Assembly: GCA_963973795.1 (NCBI GenBank)
Contig: CAXBAF010000009.1
Span: 1 to 64,000 of the forward strand
Source: UBA1926 sp002337215
GTDB lineage: Bacteria; Planctomycetota; Phycisphaerae; Phycisphaerales; UBA1924
DNA: 64,000 bases
Direction of reading: 5' to 3'
In this document: positions 1 through 8,923 of the stretch, one piece after another
Layout: each line of letters starts with the position of its first letter
Numbering within the stretch: position 1 is the stretch's first letter
Made by a program: the position numbers and the translations under genes
The notes under the pieces: model-generated
The model's input: only the letters and a program-made list of their open reading frames with translations
What the model was told of the DNA's origin: nothing
The model's database searches: none

Positions 1-150
1 GCAGAGCGGTGTCTCCATGCGGCAAGCAAGCTCGATCATGGAGAAGGCTGCGCCGTCTCCATGGCACCCTCGTTATGAGAACGGAGAGCACCGTCGTTGT
101 GAGTACGGACAAGTTGTGAGTACATACAAAGGGATGCGGCGAAACGCCCA
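1..150. other. non-coding stretch with short direct repeats
   Basis: No gene is supported here. An 11-base direct repeat, GTTGTGAGTAC, occurs at 96-106 and again at 113-123, and a related CGTTATGAGAACGG lies at 71-84. A CTCCATG word also recurs near 11-17 and 56-62. The stretch lies beyond the rplS terminator and may be the edge of a repeat that continues outside the window. Confidence 0.4.
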
Positions 151-152
151 AG

Positions 153-180
153 AAAAACACCCCGGCGTCGGACCGGGGTG
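153..180 (-). terminator. rho-independent terminator after rplS
   Basis: CACCCCGG at 158-165 pairs with CCGGGGTG at 173-180, giving an 8-bp GC-rich stem with a 7-base loop. On the minus strand the stem is followed by TTTTT (153-157). It lies about 40 bases beyond the rplS stop codon. Confidence 0.85.
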
Positions 181-220
181 CTTCGAGTGATTCAGTTGAT
201 CGGTCAGCCGATCGGCGGGG

Positions 221-613
221 TTACCGCTGGACGGTCGCCTGGCCCTCGACGTGCTTCATGCCGCGGCGGCGGTCGCGGAGGCGGCGGCTCTTGCCGACAC
301 GGTCACGCAGGTAATAGAGCTTCGCCCGGCGGGCGTCGCCCCGGCGGACAACCTCGATCTTGGCGATCAGCGGGCTGTTGAGCGGGTAGGTCCGCTCGAC
401 GCCGATGTTGTCCACGATCCGGCGGACGACGATCATCTCGTTCATGCCCCCGCCCTTGCGGCGGATGAGCACGCCCGAATAGACCTGGATACGTTCCTTG
501 TCGCCTTCGACGATCCGCTGGTGGATGTTGAGCGTGTCGCCCACATCGAAGCGGGGGTGGTCGGTCTTGATCGCGTCGGCGTTGATGGACGCGAGGATGC
601 TTTGCTGGCTCAT
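221..613 (-). CDS. rplS: 50S ribosomal protein L19
   Basis: This protein of the large ribosomal subunit sits at the 30S/50S interface. The 130-residue product has the family's usual length. The N-terminal part contains FDVGDTLNIHQRIVEGDKER, followed by the conserved RRKGGGMNEMIVVRRI and GVERTYPLNSPLI segments and a basic C-terminal region, RRAKLYYLRDRVGKSRRLRD. In many bacteria rplS belongs to an rpsP-rimM-trmD-rplS operon, but those partners are not next to it here: the upstream minus-strand gene is nuoH, about 200 bases away. A strong terminator follows. Assignment is secure. Confidence 0.97.
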   Translation of the reverse strand: MSQQSILASINADAIKTDHPRFDVGDTLNIHQRIVEGDKERIQVYSGVLIRRKGGGMNEMIVVRRIVDNIGVERTYPLNSPLIAKIEVVRRGDARRAKLYYLRDRVGKSRRLRDRRRGMKHVEGQATVQR

Positions 614-816
614 GCTGAGGCTCCGAACGGATCGGTGTCGTCTGGTCAGTCCCGGGCGCGGACACAGAGTCCTCGGCGCGGGGCCCGGATACTAGGTCGC
701 GCGTGGCGGGGCTTTCTACGCCCTCGCACGCGATTTCGTGCGGAGAGCCGCGTGGAGCCCCGATCTATGGTCGCAACGTGATCGGGTTCTTGGTCTCGCC
801 GACCGCGTTCGGCGGC

Positions 817-2229
817 TCAGACGGCCGGCGCGGTGCCTTGGACGGGTCGGTCCTCGAGCGCCATCGGATCAGAGGGAGCGGTGTTGACCACTTCGCCCTC
901 GACCGGGTGGAAACGCGACCCGTACATCTTGATCTGCCGGTTGATCGTCGAGCGGGGGAGCGTGGTCTGGAAGGCGACGACGCCGAGCAGGAGAACGATG
1001 TTCACGGCGCACATCGGGGCCCACGTGAATGCGGTGGGGAGTCCCCAGGTCGCGGTGTCGGCGGGGGTCATGCCGAAGTAGACCATGAAGCTGGTCATCA
1101 CGACGACGGCGAGGCTGATCGGGATCAGGCTCTGCCATCCGAGCATCATGACCTGGTCGTAGCGGATGCGGGGGACCGTCCAGCGGATGACGATCTGGAG
1201 CATGTTGACGAGGATCACCTTGCCGAAGAAGACACCGATCTTCGCGAACACGCCCAGCAGCGTGGTGTTCGTCGGGCTCAGGAGATGATCCTCGCCCAGG
1301 AACCCCAGCGGAAGGTGATACCCACCGAAGAAGAGCAGCACCAGGAAGGCGGCGCTGGTGAACATGTGGGCGTATTCGGCGAGGAAAAAGAGCGCGAATC
1401 GCATCGAGGAGTACTCGGTGTGGTAGCCCCCCACGAGTTCCTGCTCGGCCTCGGCGTTGTCGAACGGGGCCCGGTTGGCCTCCGCAAGAATCGCGACGAA
1501 GAACAGGATCATCGCCATCGGTTGGGCGAGGACGAGCCAGCCGTGTTCGACCTGGTAGTCGATGATCCGCGTGGGAAGCACCGACCCGATCACGAGCAGG
1601 GCGGCCATCAGGCTCAGGCCCAGCGGGATCTCGTAGGAGATCATCTGCGCGGTGGCCCGCAACCCGCCCAGGAACGAGTATTTGCTGTTGGAGGCCCAGC
1701 CGCCCAGCGTGACGCCGTAGACGCCTAGAGAAGAGACCGCGAGCAGGTAGACGATGCCGACATTGATGTTCGCCCCTGCGACGAGGATCCGACCGCCCTC
1801 GAGGGTGCCGATGGGGGTGGGGATGCTGCCGAGGTCCCAATAGCCGCCCCAGGGGATGACCGCGAATCCGATGAGCGCGGGGATGATGATGAAGACGGGG
1901 GCGAGCGTGAAGAGGACCTTGTCAACCCGACCCGGGGTGTAGTCCTCCTTGAGGAGGAACTTGATACCGTCGGCAAGGGGCTGTCCCAGGCCCAGCACAC
2001 CCTTGAGCGGGCCGGTGGTGCTGAGGAACTTGAGGAAGGGAAGGCCGAAATCGAAGCCCACGCGGTTGGGGCCCAGTCGGTCCTGGATGTAGGCGGAGAC
2101 CTTGCGTTCCGCCATCACGAGGTAGGCGACGGAGATCAGGATCACGTGCAGCATAATGAGCAGCACGTGAACGCTCACGAAGAGCTGGCCGGAGATGTTC
2201 TGCTCGACAAAGTCTGTGATGAAGTCCAT
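817..2229 (-). CDS. nuoH: NADH-quinone oxidoreductase subunit H
   Basis: NuoH/ND1 is a membrane subunit of respiratory complex I, at the junction between the peripheral arm and the membrane arm near the quinone site. The 470-residue product begins with a transmembrane helix and then the ND1 hallmark ERKVSAYIQDRLGPNRVG (residues 41-58). A second hallmark, EANRAPFDNAEAEQELVGGY, precedes FALFFLAEYAHMF. It is longer than the roughly 325-residue E. coli protein and has a hydrophilic C-terminal tail. I chose the ATG at 2229; an upstream in-frame TTG would add three residues. The NRDE gene ends about 20 bases upstream. No other nuo gene is adjacent; nuoB lies alone 42 kb away. Confidence 0.96.
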   Translation of the reverse strand: MDFITDFVEQNISGQLFVSVHVLLIMLHVILISVAYLVMAERKVSAYIQDRLGPNRVGFDFGLPFLKFLSTTGPLKGVLGLGQPLADGIKFLLKEDYTPGRVDKVLFTLAPVFIIIPALIGFAVIPWGGYWDLGSIPTPIGTLEGGRILVAGANINVGIVYLLAVSSLGVYGVTLGGWASNSKYSFLGGLRATAQMISYEIPLGLSLMAALLVIGSVLPTRIIDYQVEHGWLVLAQPMAMILFFVAILAEANRAPFDNAEAEQELVGGYHTEYSSMRFALFFLAEYAHMFTSAAFLVLLFFGGYHLPLGFLGEDHLLSPTNTTLLGVFAKIGVFFGKVILVNMLQIVIRWTVPRIRYDQVMMLGWQSLIPISLAVVVMTSFMVYFGMTPADTATWGLPTAFTWAPMCAVNIVLLLGVVAFQTTLPRSTINRQIKMYGSRFHPVEGEVVNTAPSDPMALEDRPVQGTAPAV

Positions 2230-2252
2230 GGGTGGCAACTGTAGCGGCGTGA

Positions 2253-3077
2253 TCAGGGCTGGGACGCCAGATTTCGTGGTTCGAGTGCGACAGAAACGGG
2301 TTCGCCGGGGATCAGCGGATCGGTGATCGCCCCGCCCGGGGCGAGGGGAAGGTAGGTCATTCGGAGAGGCTGCGGCCCATCGGGGCCGGCCGAACGGGCG
2401 GCCGACTCAACGGTCGTGATGCTCACCGTGCGGGCGTCCGTCCGGCTCATGAACACGCTCGCGGCGCCCCGGCCTTCCCACGCGTGGAGGTGGTAGGCGT
2501 CCTGGGCGGCCGGCGACGGGTCGGGCCTGACCACGGTCTCGAAGAGCGGCAGCCGGTCGGCGACGACCGAATCGCCCAGCCCCGAGCTCGCCCAGCAGCA
2601 GGGGGGCTCGTGATTCGTCACATCCGGGCGTGCGTCCTCGGATGGGTCGGACCGGTCCCATTCCGCCGCGTGAACGACAGGGCGGTCGGCGGTCTCGGCG
2701 TCGGTGAGCCCCGCGGGGATCGCGGCGAAGGCGCGGAACGGCGCGTAGCGGGCCGCCTCGATGGACCGCAGCCCGTGGGCGAGCTTGCCGGGGCGCAGTC
2801 CGGCGAGGCATTCGATCAGCAGCCCGCGGGAGCGGAGCGTCGAGCGGTCGAGCGTGGGCGCGGGCTCTGGGTTGCGATTCATGACCGCGAGGATCACGCC
2901 GTCATCGCGGAGCGCCGCCCACGTCCCTCCGGCGTCGGGGTCGCGGGGGGAGAGCAGGCGGTACGCACCCGCGGTCCAGAGCGATGGGGGCAGGCCTTCG
3001 GACCGGTTGCGCTGTTCGTCTCGGCTGTGGAGCAGGCGGATTCCGCCATCGATCGATAGAAACGTGAGCGTGCACAC
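2253..3077 (-). CDS. NRDE (TANGO2-like) family protein
   Basis: The N-terminus, MCTLTFLS followed by LLHSRDEQRNRSEG, is the NRDE signature of the family that includes eukaryotic TANGO2; the second-position Cys is typical. Conserved GGTWAALRDDGVILAVMNRN follows near residues 50-70. The biochemical function of bacterial members is unsettled; eukaryotic homologues are linked to lipid and haem handling. The 274-residue length fits. The GTG at 3077 is supported because it puts the conserved Cys at position 2. The gene lies between the DinB-like gene and nuoH on the same strand with short gaps, so it may be co-transcribed with them. Confidence 0.85.
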   Translation of the reverse strand: MCTLTFLSIDGGIRLLHSRDEQRNRSEGLPPSLWTAGAYRLLSPRDPDAGGTWAALRDDGVILAVMNRNPEPAPTLDRSTLRSRGLLIECLAGLRPGKLAHGLRSIEAARYAPFRAFAAIPAGLTDAETADRPVVHAAEWDRSDPSEDARPDVTNHEPPCCWASSGLGDSVVADRLPLFETVVRPDPSPAAQDAYHLHAWEGRGAASVFMSRTDARTVSITTVESAARSAGPDGPQPLRMTYLPLAPGGAITDPLIPGEPVSVALEPRNLASQP

Positions 3078-3137
3078 CGGGCGCGGCCTTTCAAGGCAGA
3101 GCGAGAACGGTTCTCGGGGGACTGACGGCGTCCGGAG

Positions 3138-3662
3138 TCAGCGGGTCGCGGATTCGTGGTTCACCGTGGAGGGGGCGCGACCGAACTCGGTCGGGAGATC
3201 AACGCCCGCCGCGATCGCGATGGGCTTGAGCAGCGCGTTGTGGTGGATGGCGTGGTGGCTCGCGAACCAGAGCTCGCGGACGAGCGTGGAATCGATCTCG
3301 GCCTCGCATCCGTCCCCGCTCACCATCGCGCAGATCTTGACCGGGAACCCCATCTGCGTCTCGTCGAGCGACGCGAACGAACCGGCGAGCGTCGATGCCT
3401 CGGCGATCGCCGCGGCGCGGTCGGTCTCGACCGATCCGCCGCGGTCGCGTTGGTCGTAGGCGACCGTCGCGGAGACTTTGTAGCCGTCCGCGAGCTTGCG
3501 GTAGTGATCGAGCGTGTGGCGGACGTGGGCACCGACGGTGGCGCCGCTCGGCCCGGGCGTGGTGTACTGCTCATCGCTGAACACGCCGAGCGTGTCGGCG
3601 AGCTGATTGAGGATTGCAACCGACGCGTCTCGGACGGCCAGTTCTGCGGGTGTGGGGGTCAT
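3138..3662 (-). CDS. DinB-like metal-binding family protein
   Basis: The 174-residue protein has the layout of the DinB/YfiT helical-bundle family. The segment HVRHTLDHYRKL supplies one His cluster and ASHHAIHHNALL near the C-terminus supplies another; together they can form the three-His metal site. Many members act on small thiols or are uncharacterised, so the substrate cannot be given. The ATG at 3662 is preferred because GGAG lies 9 bases upstream; a nearer-upstream ATG (3671) directly abuts that GGAG. The neighbours are the GH3 gene upstream and the NRDE gene downstream on the same strand. Confidence 0.75.
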   Translation of the reverse strand: MTPTPAELAVRDASVAILNQLADTLGVFSDEQYTTPGPSGATVGAHVRHTLDHYRKLADGYKVSATVAYDQRDRGGSVETDRAAAIAEASTLAGSFASLDETQMGFPVKICAMVSGDGCEAEIDSTLVRELWFASHHAIHHNALLKPIAIAAGVDLPTEFGRAPSTVNHESATR

Positions 3663-3727
3663 AGCGAACATCTCCGGTGTCTTGGATCTACAGTGTTTAT
3701 AGCAGGTTGCGTGCGATTCATCCGAGA

Positions 3728-5356
3728 TCACCTCGGCGCATCACGGCGCGTCGCGAATCCCGCGACGCCCTCGGTGTAGTCGCGATGGTTCGCGCACCGG
3801 GGGCATTTGTGCTGCCCCCCGAGCTTGCCTCGGGATGCCATCCAGGCGTGGAAGGAACCGCGCTGCACGGGTGTGACGGTGGGGGGCGCCATGCCCAGAT
3901 CGTCGCTCCGCTTGGTCGCGTAATCGACGTTCTGCGATTTGAGCGACGCGTCGAACATGCGCGTGAACTCGGTCACGGCCTCGGCTGACGGCTCATCGCA
4001 TTCGAGCACCAGCTCGAGCCCGGCCCGGCGACCTTCGCCCGGGTAGACCGGTGACGCTGTGAACTCACCGATCGGGAGACCCGTCGCGCGGGCGGCGGCC
4101 TCCACGGCGGACTCGATGTGCTCGACGATCAGGTTCTCGCCGAACGCGTTGATGAAGTGCCGGTGGCGGCCCACGATGCGGAGGCGGGCCGGGCCCGTGC
4201 CCCCCGCGCCCTGCATATCACCCGGCACATCGTCGAACTCGACGACATCCCCGATGTTGTACCTCCAGAACCCGGCGCACGACGTGATCACGACGACGTA
4301 CCGGACGCCCGGCTCGGCCTCCGCGGCGGTGTATGCCCTGACGTCGGCGGGGACCGACCCATCGTCGGCGACCGATTCCAGCGGGACGAATTCGTAGAAA
4401 TTGTCGATGTCAACCAGCAGCCGCATCCCGGGGTCGTCGGCGCGGTCCTGCATCGCGATGAAGCCCTCGCTCGCGGGATAGAGCTCGTGGCGGACGGGGA
4501 TATCGCCATCGGGCGAGCCCGTGAACAGGCCGCCGATGCGGGGCTTGAATGGGCCGTAGCGGACGCCGCCGTGGACAAAGACCTCGAGGTTGGGCCAGAC
4601 GTCTTGGATGGTTGCCCTGCCGGTGATCTCGAGCACCCGCTCCATCAGCACGGATCCCCACGAGGGCATCCCGCTGATCATGCGGATGTCCTGGTCCTTG
4701 CACAGTTGGGCCATGCGTTCGATCTTGGTCGGCCAATCGCTGATGAGCGCGATATCGGGGCCGGGCGAGTAGATCGCGCTGATCGGCCACCGGATGAGCG
4801 GGGTGACAAGACCCGAGAGATCTGCGGTGATGATGCCGTTCTTGTCGGTTTTCAGATCGCTCGACCCGCCCAGGAACAAGCAGCGACCGCCGGTCATCCG
4901 ACCCAGCGACACCCGGCGGTTGATCATGCTCGCGAAGATGTCGAGGCTCGCCCGGTAGTTCGAGGTCATCATCTCGTCGGTGACGGGGATGAACTTGTCG
5001 CCCGCGGTCGTGCCGCTGGTCTGGGCGAATCGCTTCACGAGCCCCGGCCAGAGCACGTCGGGTTCCGCCTGCTCACGCATCCGGGCGACACGATCCTTGA
5101 CGGTGTACCAGTCGCCCACCGGCACGGCGGCGCGGTAGGCCCCGATGACCTCCGACGGATCGGAAATATCGGCGATCTCGTGGAAGCCCGCCTCGCGACC
5201 GATCTCGGTCTCCGCGGCGTGGCGGAGCAGGGTGCGCAGCGTGCTCGCCTGGATCCGTGCGGTGCAGCGACGCCAGCGGTCGTCGTCGCGCAGCCGCCTC
5301 GCCCGGCCTGCCATCTTCGCGTGAAGGAACCACCCGACGGCGCTCGTCCAGCCCAT
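3728..5356 (-). CDS. GH3 family acyl-acid-amido synthetase-like protein
   Basis: Plant GH3 enzymes adenylate carboxylic acids such as auxin or jasmonate and join them to amino acids. Bacterial homologues are known but mostly unassigned. The 542-residue length is typical. Family segments visible include FAQTSGTTAGDKFIPVTDEM (adenylate/phosphate loop region), RMISGMPSWGSVLMERV, FVHGGVRYGPFKP, ELYPASEGFIAMQ and FWRYNIGDVVEF. The ATG at 5356 follows the stop codon of the alpha/beta hydrolase by 3 bases, with GAGGG about 8 bases upstream, so the two genes are almost certainly translationally linked. The joint substrate is unknown. Confidence 0.9.
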   Translation of the reverse strand: MGWTSAVGWFLHAKMAGRARRLRDDDRWRRCTARIQASTLRTLLRHAAETEIGREAGFHEIADISDPSEVIGAYRAAVPVGDWYTVKDRVARMREQAEPDVLWPGLVKRFAQTSGTTAGDKFIPVTDEMMTSNYRASLDIFASMINRRVSLGRMTGGRCLFLGGSSDLKTDKNGIITADLSGLVTPLIRWPISAIYSPGPDIALISDWPTKIERMAQLCKDQDIRMISGMPSWGSVLMERVLEITGRATIQDVWPNLEVFVHGGVRYGPFKPRIGGLFTGSPDGDIPVRHELYPASEGFIAMQDRADDPGMRLLVDIDNFYEFVPLESVADDGSVPADVRAYTAAEAEPGVRYVVVITSCAGFWRYNIGDVVEFDDVPGDMQGAGGTGPARLRIVGRHRHFINAFGENLIVEHIESAVEAAARATGLPIGEFTASPVYPGEGRRAGLELVLECDEPSAEAVTEFTRMFDASLKSQNVDYATKRSDDLGMAPPTVTPVQRGSFHAWMASRGKLGGQHKCPRCANHRDYTEGVAGFATRRDAPR

Positions 5357-5359
5357 CGG

Positions 5360-6340
5360 TCAGCCCTCTGTGTTGGTCGGTGCGTCGTAGACGCGGCGGG
5401 CGAACGCGAGCAATGCGTCGGAGAACACCTGCGGCGCTTCGAGCATCGGCGTATGGCCGCACTGCTCGACCCAGACCAGTTCGGTATTGGGCATCAGGTC
5501 GTGGAACCCCTGGGCCGCAGAAGGCGGCGTCACAACATCCTCGCGGCCCCAGATCAGCAGCGTCGGCGTCTGGATATCGCCCAGCACATCGCCCAAATGG
5601 TTCCGCCGGGCGGTCCGGCTCAGGCGGACCATGGCTCGCGCACCCTGTCTGGTGTTGAGCACTTCGTGGGCGCGGTCGATGTCGCTCTCGTCGAGGGCGT
5701 TCTTGTCGTAGAAGAGTTCTTCGATCTTCTCTTTGACCCAGTCGCGCGGAGGCCGGATCGGGGCCCCGCGGACCAGCGTCCGCTCGAACAGCCCGCTCGA
5801 GCCCGCGAGGACGAGCCCCCGGACGAGGTCGGGCCTTTTGTGCGCGATCCGCAGCGCGACGTGGCCGCCGAAAGAGTTGCCGACAAGGACCGTCGGCGAC
5901 GCGACATTGTTCTCGAGGAACGCGATCGTCAGATCGGTCACGCCCTGCACCGAGCAGTCCGAACCCTTGAGATCGAGCAGCGGGAGTTCGAAGAGCGTGC
6001 TGCGGACGCCCCCTTTGATCCGCCCGATGACCTTCCGCCAGTGGTCGTTGAGTCCGACGAGGCCGTGCAGGAAGACAACGCTGTGCCCATCGCCGCACTC
6101 GATGACCCGGGCCGTGATCTCGTTGGATGCGCCGGTCATGGCGATGGTCCGCGACTCCGACGGGCCCCATGGCATCTCGACCGTTCTCGGCTCGCTGATG
6201 CCGCCTGTGTGGTCGGCTTCTCGGGCTGTCTTGGTCGTTTGGCTCACACGGGTCTCGCGGCTGTCCCAGAGTCGGTCCGGAGGGTCGGGACGCGGAATCG
6301 GACGCGGATCCGCGCACGGGCGCGGTCGGCTTCTGTGCAT
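5360..6340 (-). CDS. alpha/beta hydrolase
   Basis: This is a single-domain alpha/beta hydrolase. It has VVFLHGLVGLNDHW (oxyanion-hole loop), the nucleophile elbow GNSFGGH, an acid loop LLIWGREDVVTPP and a terminal CGHTPMLEAP that supplies the catalytic His. The Ser-Asp-His triad looks complete. The longest frame gives 326 residues, but the first 50 or so are Arg/Pro-rich and unlike the family; starts at 6175 (ATG, MPWGPSE) or 6139 (ATG, MTGASNE) are more likely. It is transcribed after the ABC transporter pair and abuts the GH3 gene, which suggests a shared pathway in which an ester or amide is made and cleaved. The substrate is not identifiable. Confidence 0.88.
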   Translation of the reverse strand: MHRSRPRPCADPRPIPRPDPPDRLWDSRETRVSQTTKTAREADHTGGISEPRTVEMPWGPSESRTIAMTGASNEITARVIECGDGHSVVFLHGLVGLNDHWRKVIGRIKGGVRSTLFELPLLDLKGSDCSVQGVTDLTIAFLENNVASPTVLVGNSFGGHVALRIAHKRPDLVRGLVLAGSSGLFERTLVRGAPIRPPRDWVKEKIEELFYDKNALDESDIDRAHEVLNTRQGARAMVRLSRTARRNHLGDVLGDIQTPTLLIWGREDVVTPPSAAQGFHDLMPNTELVWVEQCGHTPMLEAPQVFSDALLAFARRVYDAPTNTEG

Positions 6341-6388
6341 GACTGTACCGAGGATAGGACCCGCGGGCAGCCGGTTCGAGGTTTGTTC

Positions 6389-7138
6389 CTAGACCGCTGG
6401 TGCGCGAACCCCGGCGTCGGGCCCACCGATCCGCACGACGCCGTCCGCGAGTTCAATGACCCGATCGGCGCGATCGGCGACGTGCCGGTCGTGGGTCACC
6501 ATGATGATGGTCAGCCCGAGCCGCGTCCGCAGATCCGCGAGCGAGTCGAGAATCGCGTCTCCAGTCTTTCTGTCGAGGTTGCCGGTGGGCTCGTCGGCGA
6601 GCAGGATCCGGGGCTCGTTGATGAGCGCACGAGCGATCGCGACGCGCTGGCGTTCCCCCCCCGAGAGTTCGCCGGGACGGTGCTTGAGGCGGTGCCCCAG
6701 GCCGAACGCCTCGAGCAGTTCTTTCGCGCGTGCGTTGATCTTGGGTTTCGCGCCCATGAAGCCGAGCAGGCCGTGCCTGACCATCGCGCCGACGGTGACG
6801 TTCTCGAGCACGCGGAGCTCGGGCAGCAGGTGGTAGAACTGGAAAACAAACCCGACCTGTGTCGCGCGGTAGCGGTCCATTTCGCCCCGGCTCATGCGTC
6901 CGATCGCGCGATCCTGGAAGGTGATCGCCGAGCCTTCCTTGCCGCGATCGGGCCGATCGAGCCCGCCCAGCAGATGCAGCAGCGTGCTCTTGCCCGAGCC
7001 CGAAGCGCCGAGGATCGCGACCCACTCGCCCTGGTCCGCCGACACCGACAGCCCGCGCAGGACCGGCACCTTCACCCTGCCCATCTTGTAGGTCTTGTGG
7101 AGGTTGGTCGCGGAAATGATCGGGCCGGTCTCGGTCAT
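6389..7138 (-). CDS. ABC transporter ATPase, LolD/MacB type
   Basis: This cytoplasmic ATPase drives a type VII ABC transporter. In its 249 residues Walker A is GASGSGKST (44-52), the Q-loop is FVFQFYHLLPELRV (97-110), the signature is LSGGERQRVA (158-167), Walker B is ILLADEP (178-184), and the H-loop is MVTHD. TLLHLLGGLDRPDRG matches the LolD branch, which extracts lipoproteins from the inner membrane, though the related MacB/FtsE branches cannot be excluded. It starts 27 bases after the stop of the FtsX-like permease and is surely its partner. Confidence 0.93.
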   Translation of the reverse strand: MTETGPIISATNLHKTYKMGRVKVPVLRGLSVSADQGEWVAILGASGSGKSTLLHLLGGLDRPDRGKEGSAITFQDRAIGRMSRGEMDRYRATQVGFVFQFYHLLPELRVLENVTVGAMVRHGLLGFMGAKPKINARAKELLEAFGLGHRLKHRPGELSGGERQRVAIARALINEPRILLADEPTGNLDRKTGDAILDSLADLRTRLGLTIIMVTHDRHVADRADRVIELADGVVRIGGPDAGVRAPAV

Positions 7139-7165
7139 GGCTTTGATTCTGTCACTCGATGTGGC

Positions 7166-8728
7166 TCACTCGAACCGGAGGGCCTTTACCGGGTCCATCG
7201 CCCCGGCCCGGATCGCGGGGATCGCCGCGCCGATCAGGCAGGTCAGGACGCCCGCGACCACGACGATCGTCGCCTTGCCCCATTCCATATCGCTCGGGAT
7301 CTCGAAGAAGTAGTACACGCTGGGGTCCCAGATCACGAGCCCAAGGTTCTGGCCCAGCCACTCGTGGATCTCGTTGATGTTCCGGACGACGAGCCACGCC
7401 GCGAGCAGCCCCGTCCCCGAGCCGACTGTGCCCACCGCGGCCCCGTACTGGAGCCACAACGCGGCGATGCCGGCGGTGCTCCCCCCCAGCGAGCGCAGGA
7501 TGCCGATGTCCTTGGTCTTCTCGCTCACCATGCTCCAGAAGATCGCGAGCACGAGAAAGACCGTTGTGAAGCACACGAGCCCGAAGACGAACAGCACCAG
7601 CCCGGTCTCCTTCTCGACCGCGGCGATCATCGAGCGGTTGAGATCGCGCCACGACATGATCCGCATGCCGTCGGCCGAGGGGACCTCGCCCTTGTGCTCA
7701 GCCGCGAACTCGGTGTAGATCGAGACGATCTTCTTGCGGAACGCCTCGATGTCGCGTTCGGACTGCACCGGCACACCGTCCGCGGCGCGGACCAGCACCG
7801 TTGTCACACGTGCCGGGTCGATGCCGACGACGTCGGGCATCGCCTCGATGAGATCGCCCGTCTCCTCGTCGAACACGAAGGGGGACGCGGGCGGCTCGAT
7901 CTGCTCGGCCGCGTCCATCTTCATCATCCGCTGCACCAGATCGAGCCGGACGAACATCTGGCTCGAGTCCGCTTCGTAGATCCCTGAGTGGAACTCGTTG
8001 ACGACCGGGATCGTCCGCGTCACGGTCTCCACGCCCCGACCCCGGCTGTCCAGCGGCATCAGGTGCAGGGTGATCTCCGCGTCGGGAAGGAACAGGTTGA
8101 GATACGCGCTCTCGCCGTCCCGTCCGCTGACACGCGGTGCGCCGGGCTCGTAGACCCCGCTTGGGAGGCGGATATTCCACCCGCTCATCTCGATGCCGGG
8201 CACCGCCGCCGCCTCGCCCCGCGATGTCGTCAGACCGAGCCCCTCGGTGTAGAGCCGGTCCCAGTCGGTGCCGGCGTGGTAGCCGGAGTCCTGACCAAGC
8301 CTGGGGTCCCGGCGCCCGTTGTCTTTCCGCATGGGCTCGTCGAGCGGGCGCCACCAGAGCGAATCATCAAACCCGCTGACGCGCGAGTAGCTCTCGCCAT
8401 CCACGCCCTTGATAACGACACCGTGCACTTGGTCGTCGGGGAGCACGACCACCCCGAACGTCTCGATGATGGGCGTCGCTGCCCCGACCTCCGGGTCGGC
8501 CTCGAGCCGGTCGATGAGTTCGTCGTAGTGCGGGAACCCGACGTTTGGCCAGTGGATCGAAACATCCCCGATCAGCGTCCGCCCGCTGCTCAGCAGCGTG
8601 GTGAGGAACCCGCCCATCACCGACCAGGTGACCAGCACGGTCGCCACACTGAGCGTCACCGCCGCCATCGCCAGCAGCGGCATCACCTTGCTCGTCAGGT
8701 ATTTGCGGGTCAGAAGAAGCTGATACAC
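7166..8728 (-). CDS. FtsX/LolCE-like ABC transporter permease
   Basis: The inner-membrane partner of the downstream ATPase. It has an N-terminal helix (LLAMAAVTLSVATVLVTWSV) followed by a long periplasmic domain, then three C-terminal helices around LVLFVFGLVCFTTVFLVLAIFW and FtsX-type sequence SEKTKDIGILRSLGGSTAGI. That is the LolC/LolE/MacB fold. The frame is open to 8881, but the first 51 codons look non-coding, so I favour the GTG at 8728 (VYQLLLTRKYLTSK), the usual LolC/E-like start; this gives 520 residues. A single permease gene implies a homodimer. The likely cargo is lipoproteins or lipids, by inference. Confidence 0.88.
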   Translation of the reverse strand: MYQLLLTRKYLTSKVMPLLAMAAVTLSVATVLVTWSVMGGFLTTLLSSGRTLIGDVSIHWPNVGFPHYDELIDRLEADPEVGAATPIIETFGVVVLPDDQVHGVVIKGVDGESYSRVSGFDDSLWWRPLDEPMRKDNGRRDPRLGQDSGYHAGTDWDRLYTEGLGLTTSRGEAAAVPGIEMSGWNIRLPSGVYEPGAPRVSGRDGESAYLNLFLPDAEITLHLMPLDSRGRGVETVTRTIPVVNEFHSGIYEADSSQMFVRLDLVQRMMKMDAAEQIEPPASPFVFDEETGDLIEAMPDVVGIDPARVTTVLVRAADGVPVQSERDIEAFRKKIVSIYTEFAAEHKGEVPSADGMRIMSWRDLNRSMIAAVEKETGLVLFVFGLVCFTTVFLVLAIFWSMVSEKTKDIGILRSLGGSTAGIAALWLQYGAAVGTVGSGTGLLAAWLVVRNINEIHEWLGQNLGLVIWDPSVYYFFEIPSDMEWGKATIVVVAGVLTCLIGAAIPAIRAGAMDPVKALRFE

Positions 8729-8923
8729 GCGGGGTCCGCCGTCCGTGGTGGGTCTCGTGCCGAGGCGCAGTGCCGTCGATTGTTCGACGGTGCATGGTAC
8801 CCGCGGTCGGACCGGCGGGTGGCCCCCTGATCCACGGGGGACGCTCGCGCGACCGTCCCCGCAGAAATCCCCGAACCACACTGGCCGCTTCAGGCCGCAC
8901 AGACGGCCGCCGATAAAATCGCC

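Noticed and set aside
4118..7987. 1289-codon open frame on the plus strand opposite the GH3, hydrolase and ABC genes
   Set aside because: The translation is Arg/Asp/His/Pro-rich with no domain, and it is antisense to four genes with clear family motifs. Long antisense frames are expected at this GC content.
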